From: Solirubrobacterales bacterium
GTDB taxonomy: Bacteria; Actinomycetota; Thermoleophilia; Solirubrobacterales; 70-9
Length of the DNA: 64,000 nt
Assembly (NCBI GenBank): GCA_023958085.1
Contig: JAMLGI010000001.1
Location: forward strand, 434,001-498,000
Direction of reading: 5' to 3'
Part shown: positions 29,265 through 37,886 of the stretch, piece after piece
Layout of the letters: each line of letters starts with the position of its first letter
How positions within the stretch are numbered: position 1 is the first letter of the stretch
The notes under the pieces: model-generated
Seen by the model: the letters and a program-made list of their open reading frames with translations, nothing else
Database searches by the model: none
What the model was told of the DNA's origin: nothing
Program-made: the position numbers and the translations under genes

Positions 29265-30827
29265 CTACGAGTCTGTCTCGCCGGGCAACTCCTGCGGCCC
29301 GGTGCCCGCGTCCCCCGGTTCCCCGCCGGGGCCGGGACGGAGCAGGACCGACGCCGCGAGTGCACTGACCCCGATCAGAACGATGCTGACGGCCACAATC
29401 GCGTGATAGCCGGAGACGAAAGCCAGCCGGGATGCCTCGACCAGTGGTTCGGCCACCGTGGCCGGCAGCCCCTGGGCGACCTCGGCCGCCCGGCTGATCG
29501 ACTCGCGGGCCTGATCCAGAGCGGTCGCGCCGATCCCGTTCACCGGTTCAAGCCGGGCCGAGTACACCACCGCCATGACCGAGCCGAGCACCGCCACCCC
29601 GAAGCCGGAGCCGAGCTCGTAGGCGGTCTCCTCGATCGCCGCGACCCCTCCCGCTTCGTCTGCGGGAACCGAGGAGATGATCACATCGTTGGCGGCGACC
29701 AGCGCCACCTCCAGCGCGAACCCGATCACCAGGAACCCCGGCCAGAGCAGGATGTACTGGTCGGGCAGCCCGAGCCAGAACATCGGAGCCAGCCCGACGG
29801 CGGTGGCGCCGAGTCCGATGGTGATCGTCCACCGGGTCCCGATCCGGGACAGCACCCGGGCAGCGAGCAGCCCACCGGCCAGGGAGGAGGCCATCAACGG
29901 CATCAGCCGAACCGCGGCGGCCAGCGGCTCCAGATCCAGCACCAGCTGCAGATACTGGGCGCCGAAAAACTCGATGCCGACCAGGCCGAACATCGCGAGG
30001 AAGACCGCTGCGACCGCGACCGCGAACTCCCGGCGGGCGAACAGTCGCACGTTCAGGAGCGGCTGGACGGCGCGAAGCTGGCCCCGGCAGAAGAGCACGA
30101 GGCAGAGGGCTCCGACAGCAAGGGAGCCGAGCGCCGGCAGACTGAATATCCCGTAGCGGGCCGCCTCCTTGATCCCGAAGGCGATTCCGAGGATGCCGAT
30201 CCCGCCGAGGATGATCGCCCCTGTGTTCCACGGCGGCGGGGCGACGGCCCGGCTCTGGGGCAGGAGCCGAACCGTGAACGGGAGCACCAGCACCACGATC
30301 GGCACGTTGATCAGGAAGACCGCGTGCCAGGAGAAATGCTCGACCAGGAAACCGCCGACCAGCGGGCCGATCGCCGCCCCGGTCGTCGCGATGGCGCTCC
30401 AGATCCCGACCGCCCGGACCCGTTCGTCCCGGTCGCGGAAGACGTCGCGGACGATCGACATGGTCGCCGGCAGAACCATCGCACCGCCGATTCCGAGGAC
30501 CGCCCGGGCGGCGATCAGGGCCGAGGCCGAGGGGGAAAGCGCGGCGGCGACCGAAGCCAGGGCGAACACGATCAACCCGGCTTGCATCAAGGTGCGCCGC
30601 CCGATCCGGTCGCCGAGCAGACCGGCGAGCAGCAGCAGTGGCGGTGCGACAAGCGAGTAGACGTCGATGATCCAGAGCAGCTGGATCGCGGTCGGGTCGA
30701 GATCGGCCGAGATCGCCGGGGCGGCGATGTGAAGCACGGTCACGTCGATCACCACGATCAGAAGCGCCGCGCAGAGCACCCAGAGGATCGCCCAGCGCCG
30801 CGGATGCGAGGGCCGGGGGTCGTTCAT
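29265..30827 (-). CDS. MFS drug exporter, DHA2 (EmrB/QacA) type
   Basis: 520 residues with about 14 hydrophobic segments. N-terminus WAILWVLCAALLIVVIDVTV has the D-x-T motif of the first helix; LAGLLGDRIGRRTLMQAGL is motif A; a GGAMVLPATMSIVRDVF segment resembles the antiporter motif region. It probably exports drugs or toxic metabolites by proton antiport. The start overlaps the stop of the TetR gene upstream by 4 bp, so the regulator and exporter are co-transcribed. Confidence 0.92.
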   Translation of the reverse strand: MNDPRPSHPRRWAILWVLCAALLIVVIDVTVLHIAAPAISADLDPTAIQLLWIIDVYSLVAPPLLLLAGLLGDRIGRRTLMQAGLIVFALASVAAALSPSASALIAARAVLGIGGAMVLPATMSIVRDVFRDRDERVRAVGIWSAIATTGAAIGPLVGGFLVEHFSWHAVFLINVPIVVLVLPFTVRLLPQSRAVAPPPWNTGAIILGGIGILGIAFGIKEAARYGIFSLPALGSLAVGALCLVLFCRGQLRAVQPLLNVRLFARREFAVAVAAVFLAMFGLVGIEFFGAQYLQLVLDLEPLAAAVRLMPLMASSLAGGLLAARVLSRIGTRWTITIGLGATAVGLAPMFWLGLPDQYILLWPGFLVIGFALEVALVAANDVIISSVPADEAGGVAAIEETAYELGSGFGVAVLGSVMAVVYSARLEPVNGIGATALDQARESISRAAEVAQGLPATVAEPLVEASRLAFVSGYHAIVAVSIVLIGVSALAASVLLRPGPGGEPGDAGTGPQELPGETDS

Positions 30828-31417
30828 CGTGGGCCTCGGCGAGCGGACTCGGCCAGCACCCCGTCGAGGATCGCCGACCGCACCAGCCGGGGGACGTCCC
30901 TCGTTCCCGCGTAGCCGTCCTCAACCAGGTACCAGGCCGACATCACCTGGGCTCCGAGCGAGTAGCCCAGCCACCGTGATGGCAGATCGGTCCGGAAGAG
31001 ACCCTCCCGCTGGCCCCGGAGGAAGAGCCTTTCGAGCCGGAGGTCCTGGTCCTCGAGCCGGTCGAGCAGCTCCCGGTTCTGCTCAAGGCTCGGGGTGGCG
31101 ATCAGGAGCCAAAGCGACTGGGCGATCGGGTAGGAGTCGTCGATCAGACGGTCGAAGATCTCGAGTACGGAGTCGAGCTCACCGGACGGGGGCTGGTCAC
31201 CAACCGGATCGACGCCGGCCGCGTCGAATCGCTCGTCGCAGCGCTCCAGCAGCCAGCCGTAGATCGCCTCGACCAGCGCCTCCCGGGTGCCGAAGATCCG
31301 GTGGAGGGTCGCCCGGCTGACCCCGGCGACCGCGGCGATCTCGGCCGTGGAGGCACTGTGGTTTGCGGTCAGCGCACCCGCGACATCACCGAAGAGCTTT
31401 TCCCGTTCCGCATCCAT
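30824..31417 (-). CDS. TetR family regulator of the adjacent exporter
   Basis: 197 residues. Helix-turn-helix at about 22-50 (STAEIAAVAGVSRATLHRIFGTREALVEAI). The C-terminal all-alpha domain presumably binds the exported compound. The overlap with the exporter gene suggests autoregulation of a two-gene operon; no operator was picked out in the short upstream region. Confidence 0.9.
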   Translation of the reverse strand: MDAEREKLFGDVAGALTANHSASTAEIAAVAGVSRATLHRIFGTREALVEAIYGWLLERCDERFDAAGVDPVGDQPPSGELDSVLEIFDRLIDDSYPIAQSLWLLIATPSLEQNRELLDRLEDQDLRLERLFLRGQREGLFRTDLPSRWLGYSLGAQVMSAWYLVEDGYAGTRDVPRLVRSAILDGVLAESARRGPR

Positions 31418-31664
31418 CTAATACAGAAACGTATCACCTGAGACATTCTTGTCTTGCCACGCCCGGGCCGAATGGCGAGTCACCAGCCCTGCTCTCCTCC
31501 GGAATTCCTCCATCAGGTTCCGGAGGCCACCGGGACTCATGACCGACTTCCAGCGGCTCGGAGCTACAACCATCAACTGTCCGAAACAGGTGAGAAGATG
31601 TGCCGCAATCGGGCGACCGGCCCAGTTGAAACAGTTCCCGCGGGACAACAGATGGAGAAACACG

Positions 31665-32486
31665 ATGCGACTCCTCACCTTCGCCACCGCCGCCGTTCTC
31701 ACCGCCCTCGCAGTCATCGGCTGCGGCGTTGATGGCACCCCCGCAGAGTTCCGGGTCGGATGTCCGAAAACCATGACGGTCGGGGACAAGCTGAATATCG
31801 GAGCGATCGCCAGCAACCCAACCGACAGTGATTGGAAGCACCTCTACATGACGGTGCTCCAAGGGGAGGACGACTTCGCTTTCGGCCCGTCCAGCGAATG
31901 GGTTCGCGACGATGGCGCCGGTCCGACAACATTTCGAGGGGCAGGTATTGCGGCGCGGGATACAACCTCTACCTTGGAATTTCCGGTGACTGCGACGCGG
32001 GCAGGCAACATGACTCTGGAGTTGTCCATGTGGGGTGGCGATGGAACCGAGATGGTTCCGTCGGACACCAAGGTTGCGGTGTGTCAGTTCCCGGTGGTTT
32101 CGAGCCCTACACAAGCGACCATGAACGAGCCCACCAACGAACAGGCCACCGGAGCAAAACCCGCACCATCGATGAGTCCCGGCCAGGAACAGGCGCTCCG
32201 CTCGGCCAAGGAGTACCTCGAGTTCAGCGCGTTCTCCCGTGCGGGCCTGATCGAGCAGCTCTCTTCCTCGGCGGGTGGAGGATTCAGCCGGGCAGACGCG
32301 ACCTACGCGGCGAACCATGTCGGCGCAGACTGGCGAGAACAGGCATATCGATCCGCGAAGGGGTACTTGGAGATGTCAGCGTTTTCGCTTTCCGGTCTGA
32401 TTGATCAGCTCGCATCGTCCGCTGGCGGGCAGTTCACTGCGGCGCAGGCAAAGTACGGCGCGACCAAGGCATACAACGAACGGTAG
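31665..32486 (+). CDS. Ltp-family surface lipoprotein with two C-terminal repeats
   Basis: 273 residues from the ATG at 31665 (GGAG just upstream). The lipoprotein signal peptide ends LTALAVIGCGVDG. A beta-rich middle part (about 30-140) is followed by a linker rich in Thr, Asn and Pro, then two about 48-residue repeats: SAKEYLEFSAFSRAGLIEQL... and SAKGYLEMSAFSLSGLIDQL.... These match the host cell surface-exposed lipoprotein (Ltp) domain, known from phage TP-J34 Ltp, which blocks DNA injection by incoming phages; many bacterial copies have no tested function. Base composition upstream (31418-31664) is lower in G+C than the surroundings, and a tRNA gene lies just beyond, both compatible with past integration. 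Confidence 0.82.
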   Translation: MRLLTFATAAVLTALAVIGCGVDGTPAEFRVGCPKTMTVGDKLNIGAIASNPTDSDWKHLYMTVLQGEDDFAFGPSSEWVRDDGAGPTTFRGAGIAARDTTSTLEFPVTATRAGNMTLELSMWGGDGTEMVPSDTKVAVCQFPVVSSPTQATMNEPTNEQATGAKPAPSMSPGQEQALRSAKEYLEFSAFSRAGLIEQLSSSAGGGFSRADATYAANHVGADWREQAYRSAKGYLEMSAFSLSGLIDQLASSAGGQFTAAQAKYGATKAYNER

Positions 32487-32531
32487 CGGGGCCGACCCAC
32501 CCCCGCCAGCCCCTTGGCGACGCCGCGAAAG

Positions 32532-32562
32532 CAGGAAACCCGCTGCTAGAGCGGGTTTCCTG
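32532..32562. terminator. Hairpin between the Ltp gene and tRNA-Pro
   Basis: CAGGAAACCCGCT (32532-32544) pairs perfectly with 32550-32562 around a 5-nt loop. It lies between two convergent genes. Confidence 0.75.
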
Positions 32563-32565
32563 TCA

Positions 32566-32639
32566 TCGGGGCGCCCGGATTCGAACCGGGGACCTCGCCG
32601 ACCCGAACGGCGCGCGCTACCAGGCTGCGCCACGCCCCG
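32566..32639 (-). tRNA. tRNA-Pro (anticodon CGG)
   Basis: 74 nt folding into a full cloverleaf: acceptor CGGGGCG/CGCCCCG, D arm GCGC...GCGC, anticodon stem CGCCG/CGGCG with loop TTCGGGT (anticodon CGG, reading CCG), T stem CCCGG/CCGGG with TTCGAAT. Discriminator base A; CCA is not encoded. Confidence 0.96.
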
Positions 32640-32696
32640 AGGGGTGTCGAGCCTACCGAAACAGCGCCCCCGGCCGCGCCCCGGCCGGGCCGGAAT

Positions 32697-33422
32697 TCAG
32701 CGAACCTCGGAAATGGCCGCTTCGATGCGGGCCAGGTCCGGGGCATCCTGCACGATCTCGGTTCCCCCGGGGCCGGTCACGACCACCGCCGGTTCGGCCC
32801 GGATTCCGAGCTTGATCGCCAGCTTGTCCTGGGCTTCCAGGGCCTCGTTCATGGCACTGCCCTCACGGACACCGGCGTCAAAATCCTTCTGCCACTGGTC
32901 CGGATCCAGTCCCTGGATCGACTTGGCCAGATTGAGCAGGAACAGCCGGTCCACCCGGCCCTTCTTCTCGGCCTGTTCCTGGTTGCGGAACATCAGGTCG
33001 GTGAACTGCCAGGCCGCATCCTGGGCCCCGGCCGCCTCGATCCCGTAAAACGCGAGTTCGGTGGCGTTCCGGGTCAGCGAACGGTTGCGGAGCAGCATCT
33101 GGAGTTCCCCCGGACGAACCTGGGCGTTGACCAGGAGCGGGATCGTCTCCAGGTACTGATCCCGAAACTCCGAGGCCTGGGCGTCGAGGAAGACCTGCAT
33201 CCGGACCGAGGCATCCTCCGGCCCGAGCCGGTCCCCCAGCTGTCGCACTCCGCCGAAAATGCGCTGGGTGTCGCCGGCACCGACCACCTTCTGATACTCG
33301 CCCTCCGGCTTGCGGGTGGCGATCCCGGCAATCGCGACCAGCAGTGCGACCGCTGCGGAAACCAGAATGAGCAGAATCCAGATCCGGCCCGGGCGGGCCT
33401 CCGACTTGACGTCGCCGTTCAA
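32697..33422 (-). CDS. Membrane-anchored DsbA-fold protein lacking CXXC
   Basis: 241 residues. An N-terminal membrane anchor (about 14-35, IWILLILVSAAVALLVAIAG) is followed by a thioredoxin/DsbA-like domain. The strand VRMQVFLDAQASEFRDQY stands where DsbA has DF-CPFC; both cysteines are missing. The helical insert and the later cis-Pro region (AEPAVVVTGPGG) fit the fold. It cannot be a thiol oxidase as it stands; it may be a redox-inactive relative or chaperone. A small gene lies upstream on the same strand, 16 bp away. Confidence 0.7.
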   Translation of the reverse strand: MNGDVKSEARPGRIWILLILVSAAVALLVAIAGIATRKPEGEYQKVVGAGDTQRIFGGVRQLGDRLGPEDASVRMQVFLDAQASEFRDQYLETIPLLVNAQVRPGELQMLLRNRSLTRNATELAFYGIEAAGAQDAAWQFTDLMFRNQEQAEKKGRVDRLFLLNLAKSIQGLDPDQWQKDFDAGVREGSAMNEALEAQDKLAIKLGIRAEPAVVVTGPGGTEIVQDAPDLARIEAAISEVR

Positions 33423-33438
33423 CCGATCCAGCCTGCTC

Positions 33439-33714
33439 TCAGCCCGTGACCGACTTGTAGTAACGGACCGCCAGCCCGGTAAGCAGGGTGCGGAACGCCT
33501 CCTGGATGTCGACCCCCTCCTCGGCGGCGAACCGCCGGAGGCCGGCCTCCTCGATCGCCACGCTACGCTCGATCAGCTCCTCGATCAGCTCCGGATTGCG
33601 GTCCGAGAAGTAGGCGCCCATCGAGTAGAGATCGGTATCCATGAGCGACTCGATGAAGGTGTCACTCGTTGCGGCTGAAGTGTCCGTTGCCTCGCCCCGG
33701 TTCACGCCGCACAT
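33439..33714 (-). CDS. Small protein of unknown function
   Basis: 91 residues from the ATG at 33714 (MCGVNRGEATD). Mostly helical in character (PELIEELIERSVAIEEAGLR, IQEAFRTLLTGLAVRYYK) with no membrane segment or known motif. It probably shares a transcript with the DsbA-fold gene and is divergent from the Nif3-like gene. The longer frame upstream is not supported. I do not recognise it. Confidence 0.5.
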   Translation of the reverse strand: MCGVNRGEATDTSAATSDTFIESLMDTDLYSMGAYFSDRNPELIEELIERSVAIEEAGLRRFAAEEGVDIQEAFRTLLTGLAVRYYKSVTG

Positions 33715-33761
33715 CTTACGGACTGCCGTTCCTGCCCGGAGAACCGGTATATGGTGGTCCG

Positions 33762-34523
33762 GTGGCATCCCGGAACGAAGTGATCGAGTTCTGCGACGAC
33801 CTGCTCGAGATCGGGACCTACGGGGATTACGGCCCGAACGGCCTTCAGGTCCCCGGTGCCGGGTCGGTGACCCGGGTGGCAACCGCGGTGTCTGCGCACC
33901 TCGCCTCGATCGAGGCAGCCGTCGACGCCGGGGCCGAGCTGCTCCTCAGCCATCACGGGCTGTTCTGGGATTTTCACCCCCGGGCACTCACCGAAGCGAT
34001 GGCGGCGCGGCTCAAGGTGGCCCTGGACGCGGGGCTTTCGGTGGCCGGTTATCACCTGCCGCTGGACGGGCATCCGGAGATCGGGAACAACGTCCTCACC
34101 GCCCGGCAGCTCGGGTTCGAGCCCGTACCGGGGCTGATCGGGGAGGTCAAGGGCCGCCACATCGGGACCGTCGCCCGCCGCCGGGATCCGGTCAGTCTCG
34201 ATCAGCTGGTCGCGACGATCAGCTCCGAACTCGGACGGGAACCCCTCGTGTTCGATGCCGGGCCGGACCGGATCGGTTCGATCGGTGTGGTCACCGGTGC
34301 CGGTGCTTCCGACATCCACGAGGCGATCGCTCTCGGGCTGGACGCCTACATCACCGGCGAACCCTCGGAGCACGCCATGGCCGACGCCCGGGAGGGCGGC
34401 ATTCACTTCATCGCGGCGGGCCACTACGCGACCGAAATCTGCGGGATCAACCGTCTGGGAGAGCTGGTCGCGGAGCGGTTCGGAGTTGACCATCGCTTCA
34501 TCGACATACCGAATCCGATCTGA
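33762..34523 (+). CDS. Nif3-like dinuclear metal centre protein
   Basis: 253 residues from a GTG at 33762 (VASRNEVIEFCDDLL); upstream codons lack similarity. Metal-binding residues of the NIF3/YbgI family are visible: LLLSHHGLFWD, the central AGYHLPLDGHPEIGNN, and the C-terminal ITGEPSEHAMADAREGGIHFIAAGHYATE. Family members form hexameric toroids; the activity is unsettled (described as GTP cyclohydrolase 1 type 2 homologue). It precedes the acyl-CoA synthetase gene on the same strand by about 100 bp. Confidence 0.9.
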   Translation: MASRNEVIEFCDDLLEIGTYGDYGPNGLQVPGAGSVTRVATAVSAHLASIEAAVDAGAELLLSHHGLFWDFHPRALTEAMAARLKVALDAGLSVAGYHLPLDGHPEIGNNVLTARQLGFEPVPGLIGEVKGRHIGTVARRRDPVSLDQLVATISSELGREPLVFDAGPDRIGSIGVVTGAGASDIHEAIALGLDAYITGEPSEHAMADAREGGIHFIAAGHYATEICGINRLGELVAERFGVDHRFIDIPNPI

Positions 34524-34624
34524 TATGGCAGGATCAGGAACCGGGAGCAGGCCGTCACCACGGTACGAGCCAGAAGGCAACCGACCAGGCCGGCCAGGAA
34601 CCGCAACGAGATAAGGACCCGAAC

Positions 34625-36418
34625 TTGCCCGAGCCCGAGACTTCAAGCCGCTCACAGACCCTCGCGGATCTGCTGCCGGTGGCAGCCGAGAAGTACCCCG
34701 AGCACGGTGCCTTCTACTTCACCGGGGAAAGCGGTGCCTGGGAAGCCCACTCGTTCGCCGACGTCCTCACCCGGGTGCGCGAACTCGCCCTCGGTCTGGC
34801 CGACATGGGACTCCGCCGCGGTGATCGGATCTCGATCCTGGGAAACACCCGACCGGAGTGGACCCTGTTCGACCTGGCGGCGATGGCGACCGGCGCGACC
34901 GTCGTGCCGATCTACCAGACCAACTCGGCCTCCGAGTGCAAGTACGTGCTGGAACATTCGGGCGCCCGGTTCCTGATCGCCGAGGATGAAGCCCAACTGG
35001 CCAAGATCCGGGAGATCCGTGAATCGGTGCCAGACCTCGAACAGGTGATCCTGATGGTCGGCGAGACTTCTGACGCGGTCCCGATGGCTGAGGTGAGCGC
35101 CCGCGGGCGCGACCGGGACGAGGACGAGTTCCGTCGCCTGTACCGGTCGGTGACCCCGGACGACATCTGCAAGATCGTCTACACCTCCGGCACCACCGGC
35201 CCGCCGAAGGGCTGCATCCTCTCCCACGGCAACTACCGGGCGATGCTCGACATGGTCTACGAGGTCAACGTGCTCCAGCCGGGCGAGACCACCTTCCTGT
35301 TCCTGCCGCTGGCCCACGTCTTTGCGCTGCTGGTTCAGTACGGAACGCTCGACATGGGCGGCCGGCTCGCCTACTGGCAGCGCGACCAGTTGCTGATCAT
35401 CCCGAACCTGGCCGAGGTGAAGCCCGATTTCTTCCCCTCCGTCCCGAGGATCTTCGAGAAGGTCCACGACACCGCGGTGAGCGGCGCCGAGGCGCTCGGC
35501 GGCATCAAGGGATGGCTCTTCAAGTGGGCGATCCGGACCGGCAAGCGGGTACGGGCGATCGAGGAAGCGGGAGGCCGTCCGGGACCGGTGCTTGCCCGCA
35601 AGTACGCACTGGCGGACCGGCTGGTGCTGAGCAAGCTGCGGGAGGTCTTCGGCGGCAATCTGCGACTCGCCCTGACCGGGGCCGCACCGATCGATCCCGA
35701 CATCCTGCGTTTCTTCCATGCCGCCGAGATCCCGATCTACGAGGCCTGGGGCATGACCGAGACCTCGACCGGCGGCACCGCCAACCTGCCGGGGGCATCG
35801 AAGGTCGGCACCGTTGGCCGGGCCATGCCGGGGGTCGAGCTCAAGTTGACCGAGGACGGCGAGCTGCTGTTCAAGGGACCGAACGTGTTCCAGGGTTACT
35901 ACCGCAACGAGGAGGCAACCCGGGAGACCCTGGTCGACGGCTGGCTCCACACCGGGGACATCGCCACCATTGACGAGGACGGGTTCGTCTCGATCACCGG
36001 GCGCAAGAAGGAGATCATCATCACCGCCGGTGGCAAGAACATCACCCCGATCAACATCGAGACCGCGGTCCGTCGCCACAGCCTGGTCTCCCAGTGCGTG
36101 GTGGTCGGTGACCGCCGTCCCTATCTGGTCGCCCTGATCACGCTCGATCAGGAGGAGTTGACCCGGTTCGCGGCCGAGCAGGGCACACTCGACCAGCCGG
36201 AGGCGATGGTCAACAGCCCGGCTGTCCGGGAGGAACTCGAGCATCACATCGAGGCGGTCAATGCGGATCTGGCCCGGGTGGAGCAGATCAAGCGGTTCCA
36301 CATCCTGCCGGCGGATTTCAGCCAGGAGGGCGGTGAACTCACCCCGACCCTGAAGCTCAAGCGGCCGGTTGTCGCCTCAAAGTACGCGGACGAGATCGAA
36401 CAGCTCTACGCGGACTGA
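34625..36418 (+). CDS. Long-chain acyl-CoA synthetase (AMP-forming)
   Basis: 597 residues from a TTG at 34625. It activates fatty acids to acyl-CoA. The AMP-binding signature is YTSGTTGPPKGCILSHGN (about 183-200); the ATP/AMP motifs AWGMTETSTGG and GWLHTGDIATIDEDGF and the C-terminal GRKKEIIITAGGKNITP are all present. It resembles FadD15-type enzymes. Products could feed the acyl-CoA dehydrogenase and ETF chain encoded elsewhere in the window. Confidence 0.94.
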   Translation: MPEPETSSRSQTLADLLPVAAEKYPEHGAFYFTGESGAWEAHSFADVLTRVRELALGLADMGLRRGDRISILGNTRPEWTLFDLAAMATGATVVPIYQTNSASECKYVLEHSGARFLIAEDEAQLAKIREIRESVPDLEQVILMVGETSDAVPMAEVSARGRDRDEDEFRRLYRSVTPDDICKIVYTSGTTGPPKGCILSHGNYRAMLDMVYEVNVLQPGETTFLFLPLAHVFALLVQYGTLDMGGRLAYWQRDQLLIIPNLAEVKPDFFPSVPRIFEKVHDTAVSGAEALGGIKGWLFKWAIRTGKRVRAIEEAGGRPGPVLARKYALADRLVLSKLREVFGGNLRLALTGAAPIDPDILRFFHAAEIPIYEAWGMTETSTGGTANLPGASKVGTVGRAMPGVELKLTEDGELLFKGPNVFQGYYRNEEATRETLVDGWLHTGDIATIDEDGFVSITGRKKEIIITAGGKNITPINIETAVRRHSLVSQCVVVGDRRPYLVALITLDQEELTRFAAEQGTLDQPEAMVNSPAVREELEHHIEAVNADLARVEQIKRFHILPADFSQEGGELTPTLKLKRPVVASKYADEIEQLYAD

Positions 36419-36442
36419 ACGCCTGGCCCGCGGCCGGAACCC

Positions 36443-37762
36443 TCAGCTGGTGCCGGTCTGGCGCAGCAGGGCTCCGGTGGTCTGCTCGAAGATGCGCCGC
36501 CAGACCGAGGCCTCGCTGCTTTCCTGCTCCTTCACCTTGCGGACCACCCGCCGCAGGCGGGTCGCCGAGATCTCCAGGCCGTGGCGGTCGGCCAGGTCGG
36601 TGTAGAAGTCGTAGTTCTGGGCCAGCCGCCGGGTCACCGTCTCGAAACCGTGGATCGCAATGTCGAGCCGGCGGGAGTAGTTCATGATCGAGGTGCTGAA
36701 CATAAGTTCATCGTCCGGATCGGGCTCGAAAAGCACGATGTCCACCCCGGGGTAGCGCTCCCTCCAGCTTTCGATGCCGAGCTGGAGCCGCCGCTGAAGC
36801 AGCAGCCTGAAGGCCTGGTTGGCGATCGCGGAGACGCCCATGTCGGCGATCCTCCGGACCGCCCCGCCGGAAACGGTCGGCATTTCCTCGTTGCGATCGT
36901 TCACGTAGGGGACCATCGGGTTGACCACGACGATGAAGGTGGCCCCGCGTTCGACCGCCACGTCGACGTTGGTGGTCGAGTAGATCCCGCCGTCGATCAG
37001 CGTGCGGCCGTTCACCTCGACCGGCTTGTAAACCAGCGGGAGCGCTGTGGATGCCCGGACCGCGGTGGAGATCGGGATGTCGGGCCAGTCACTGTCGGTG
37101 TCTCCCAAGACGATCCTTTCGCCGCTGTCGAGATCGGTCGCCGTCAGGTAGAGGTCGCGACGCAGGGCGTCGAACGAGTCGATCATCCCCTTGGTGGCGA
37201 GGGCCTCTCGCACGTATCGCCCGATTCCCGAGTTCGAATACAGACCGGAAGGCAGTGCCTCGGCCAGTCCGTAACCGATGTCGATCGCGGAAATTTCGGT
37301 CAGATGCGGGGCGAAGTTGCGGATCATTCCGGCAATGTGTCCGGGCAACCCGACCAGACTCCGGAAGTAGTCCCCGAGGTTCGGTCGGAGCATGGTGTCC
37401 TGGCCGATCGAGGCGATCGGCCCGTCGTCCTCGGTCAGGGTCCGCATCATCTCTTCCGGGGTCACGCCGGCCGCCAGCATCGAGCCGATGAAGGAGCCGG
37501 CGCTGGTGCCCACGTACATGTCGAAGTCGTTGACCGAGTAGTTGACCGCGATCAGATCGAGCGCCCGCAGGGCGCCGATCTCGTAGACCCCACCGGTGAA
37601 GCCGCCGCCGCCGAGGACCAGAGCGGTTTTCGACCTGCGTCCTTTGGGACCGGCACCCGAAGCCGCCTTGGGGGCGGACGACCGGCGTCCGGCAACCCGG
37701 CCGGCGGCTCCGGCCCCCGCGGCTGAGCGGTCGATGTTCACGACTTTGCCCATCCGACCCAT
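36443..37762 (-). CDS. Patatin-like phospholipase
   Basis: About 439 residues from the ATG at 37762 (MGRMGKVVNIDRS; a second ATG at 37753). After a low-complexity basic N-terminus comes the patatin domain: oxyanion loop LVLGGGGFTGGVYEIGAL, nucleophile elbow GTSAGSF (Ser) and the catalytic Asp in IDGGIYSTTNVDVA. So the Ser-Asp dyad is intact. The C-terminal third is basic and helical. Likely a lipid acyl hydrolase; substrate unknown. The far longer upstream frame lies over the divergent dacB gene and is not used. Confidence 0.9.
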   Translation of the reverse strand: MGRMGKVVNIDRSAAGAGAAGRVAGRRSSAPKAASGAGPKGRRSKTALVLGGGGFTGGVYEIGALRALDLIAVNYSVNDFDMYVGTSAGSFIGSMLAAGVTPEEMMRTLTEDDGPIASIGQDTMLRPNLGDYFRSLVGLPGHIAGMIRNFAPHLTEISAIDIGYGLAEALPSGLYSNSGIGRYVREALATKGMIDSFDALRRDLYLTATDLDSGERIVLGDTDSDWPDIPISTAVRASTALPLVYKPVEVNGRTLIDGGIYSTTNVDVAVERGATFIVVVNPMVPYVNDRNEEMPTVSGGAVRRIADMGVSAIANQAFRLLLQRRLQLGIESWRERYPGVDIVLFEPDPDDELMFSTSIMNYSRRLDIAIHGFETVTRRLAQNYDFYTDLADRHGLEISATRLRRVVRKVKEQESSEASVWRRIFEQTTGALLRQTGTS

Positions 37763-37886
37763 TATCGCAGCCGGCCGGTAACCTCGCGCTCGGGCCGGTT
37801 CGGCCCCGGGTTGAGCCTTGGTCATCCCGGATATCCGCGGCCAAAGCGCAACCCTGCCCCCGAGGCCTGTTCCAGCTGTTGTGACC

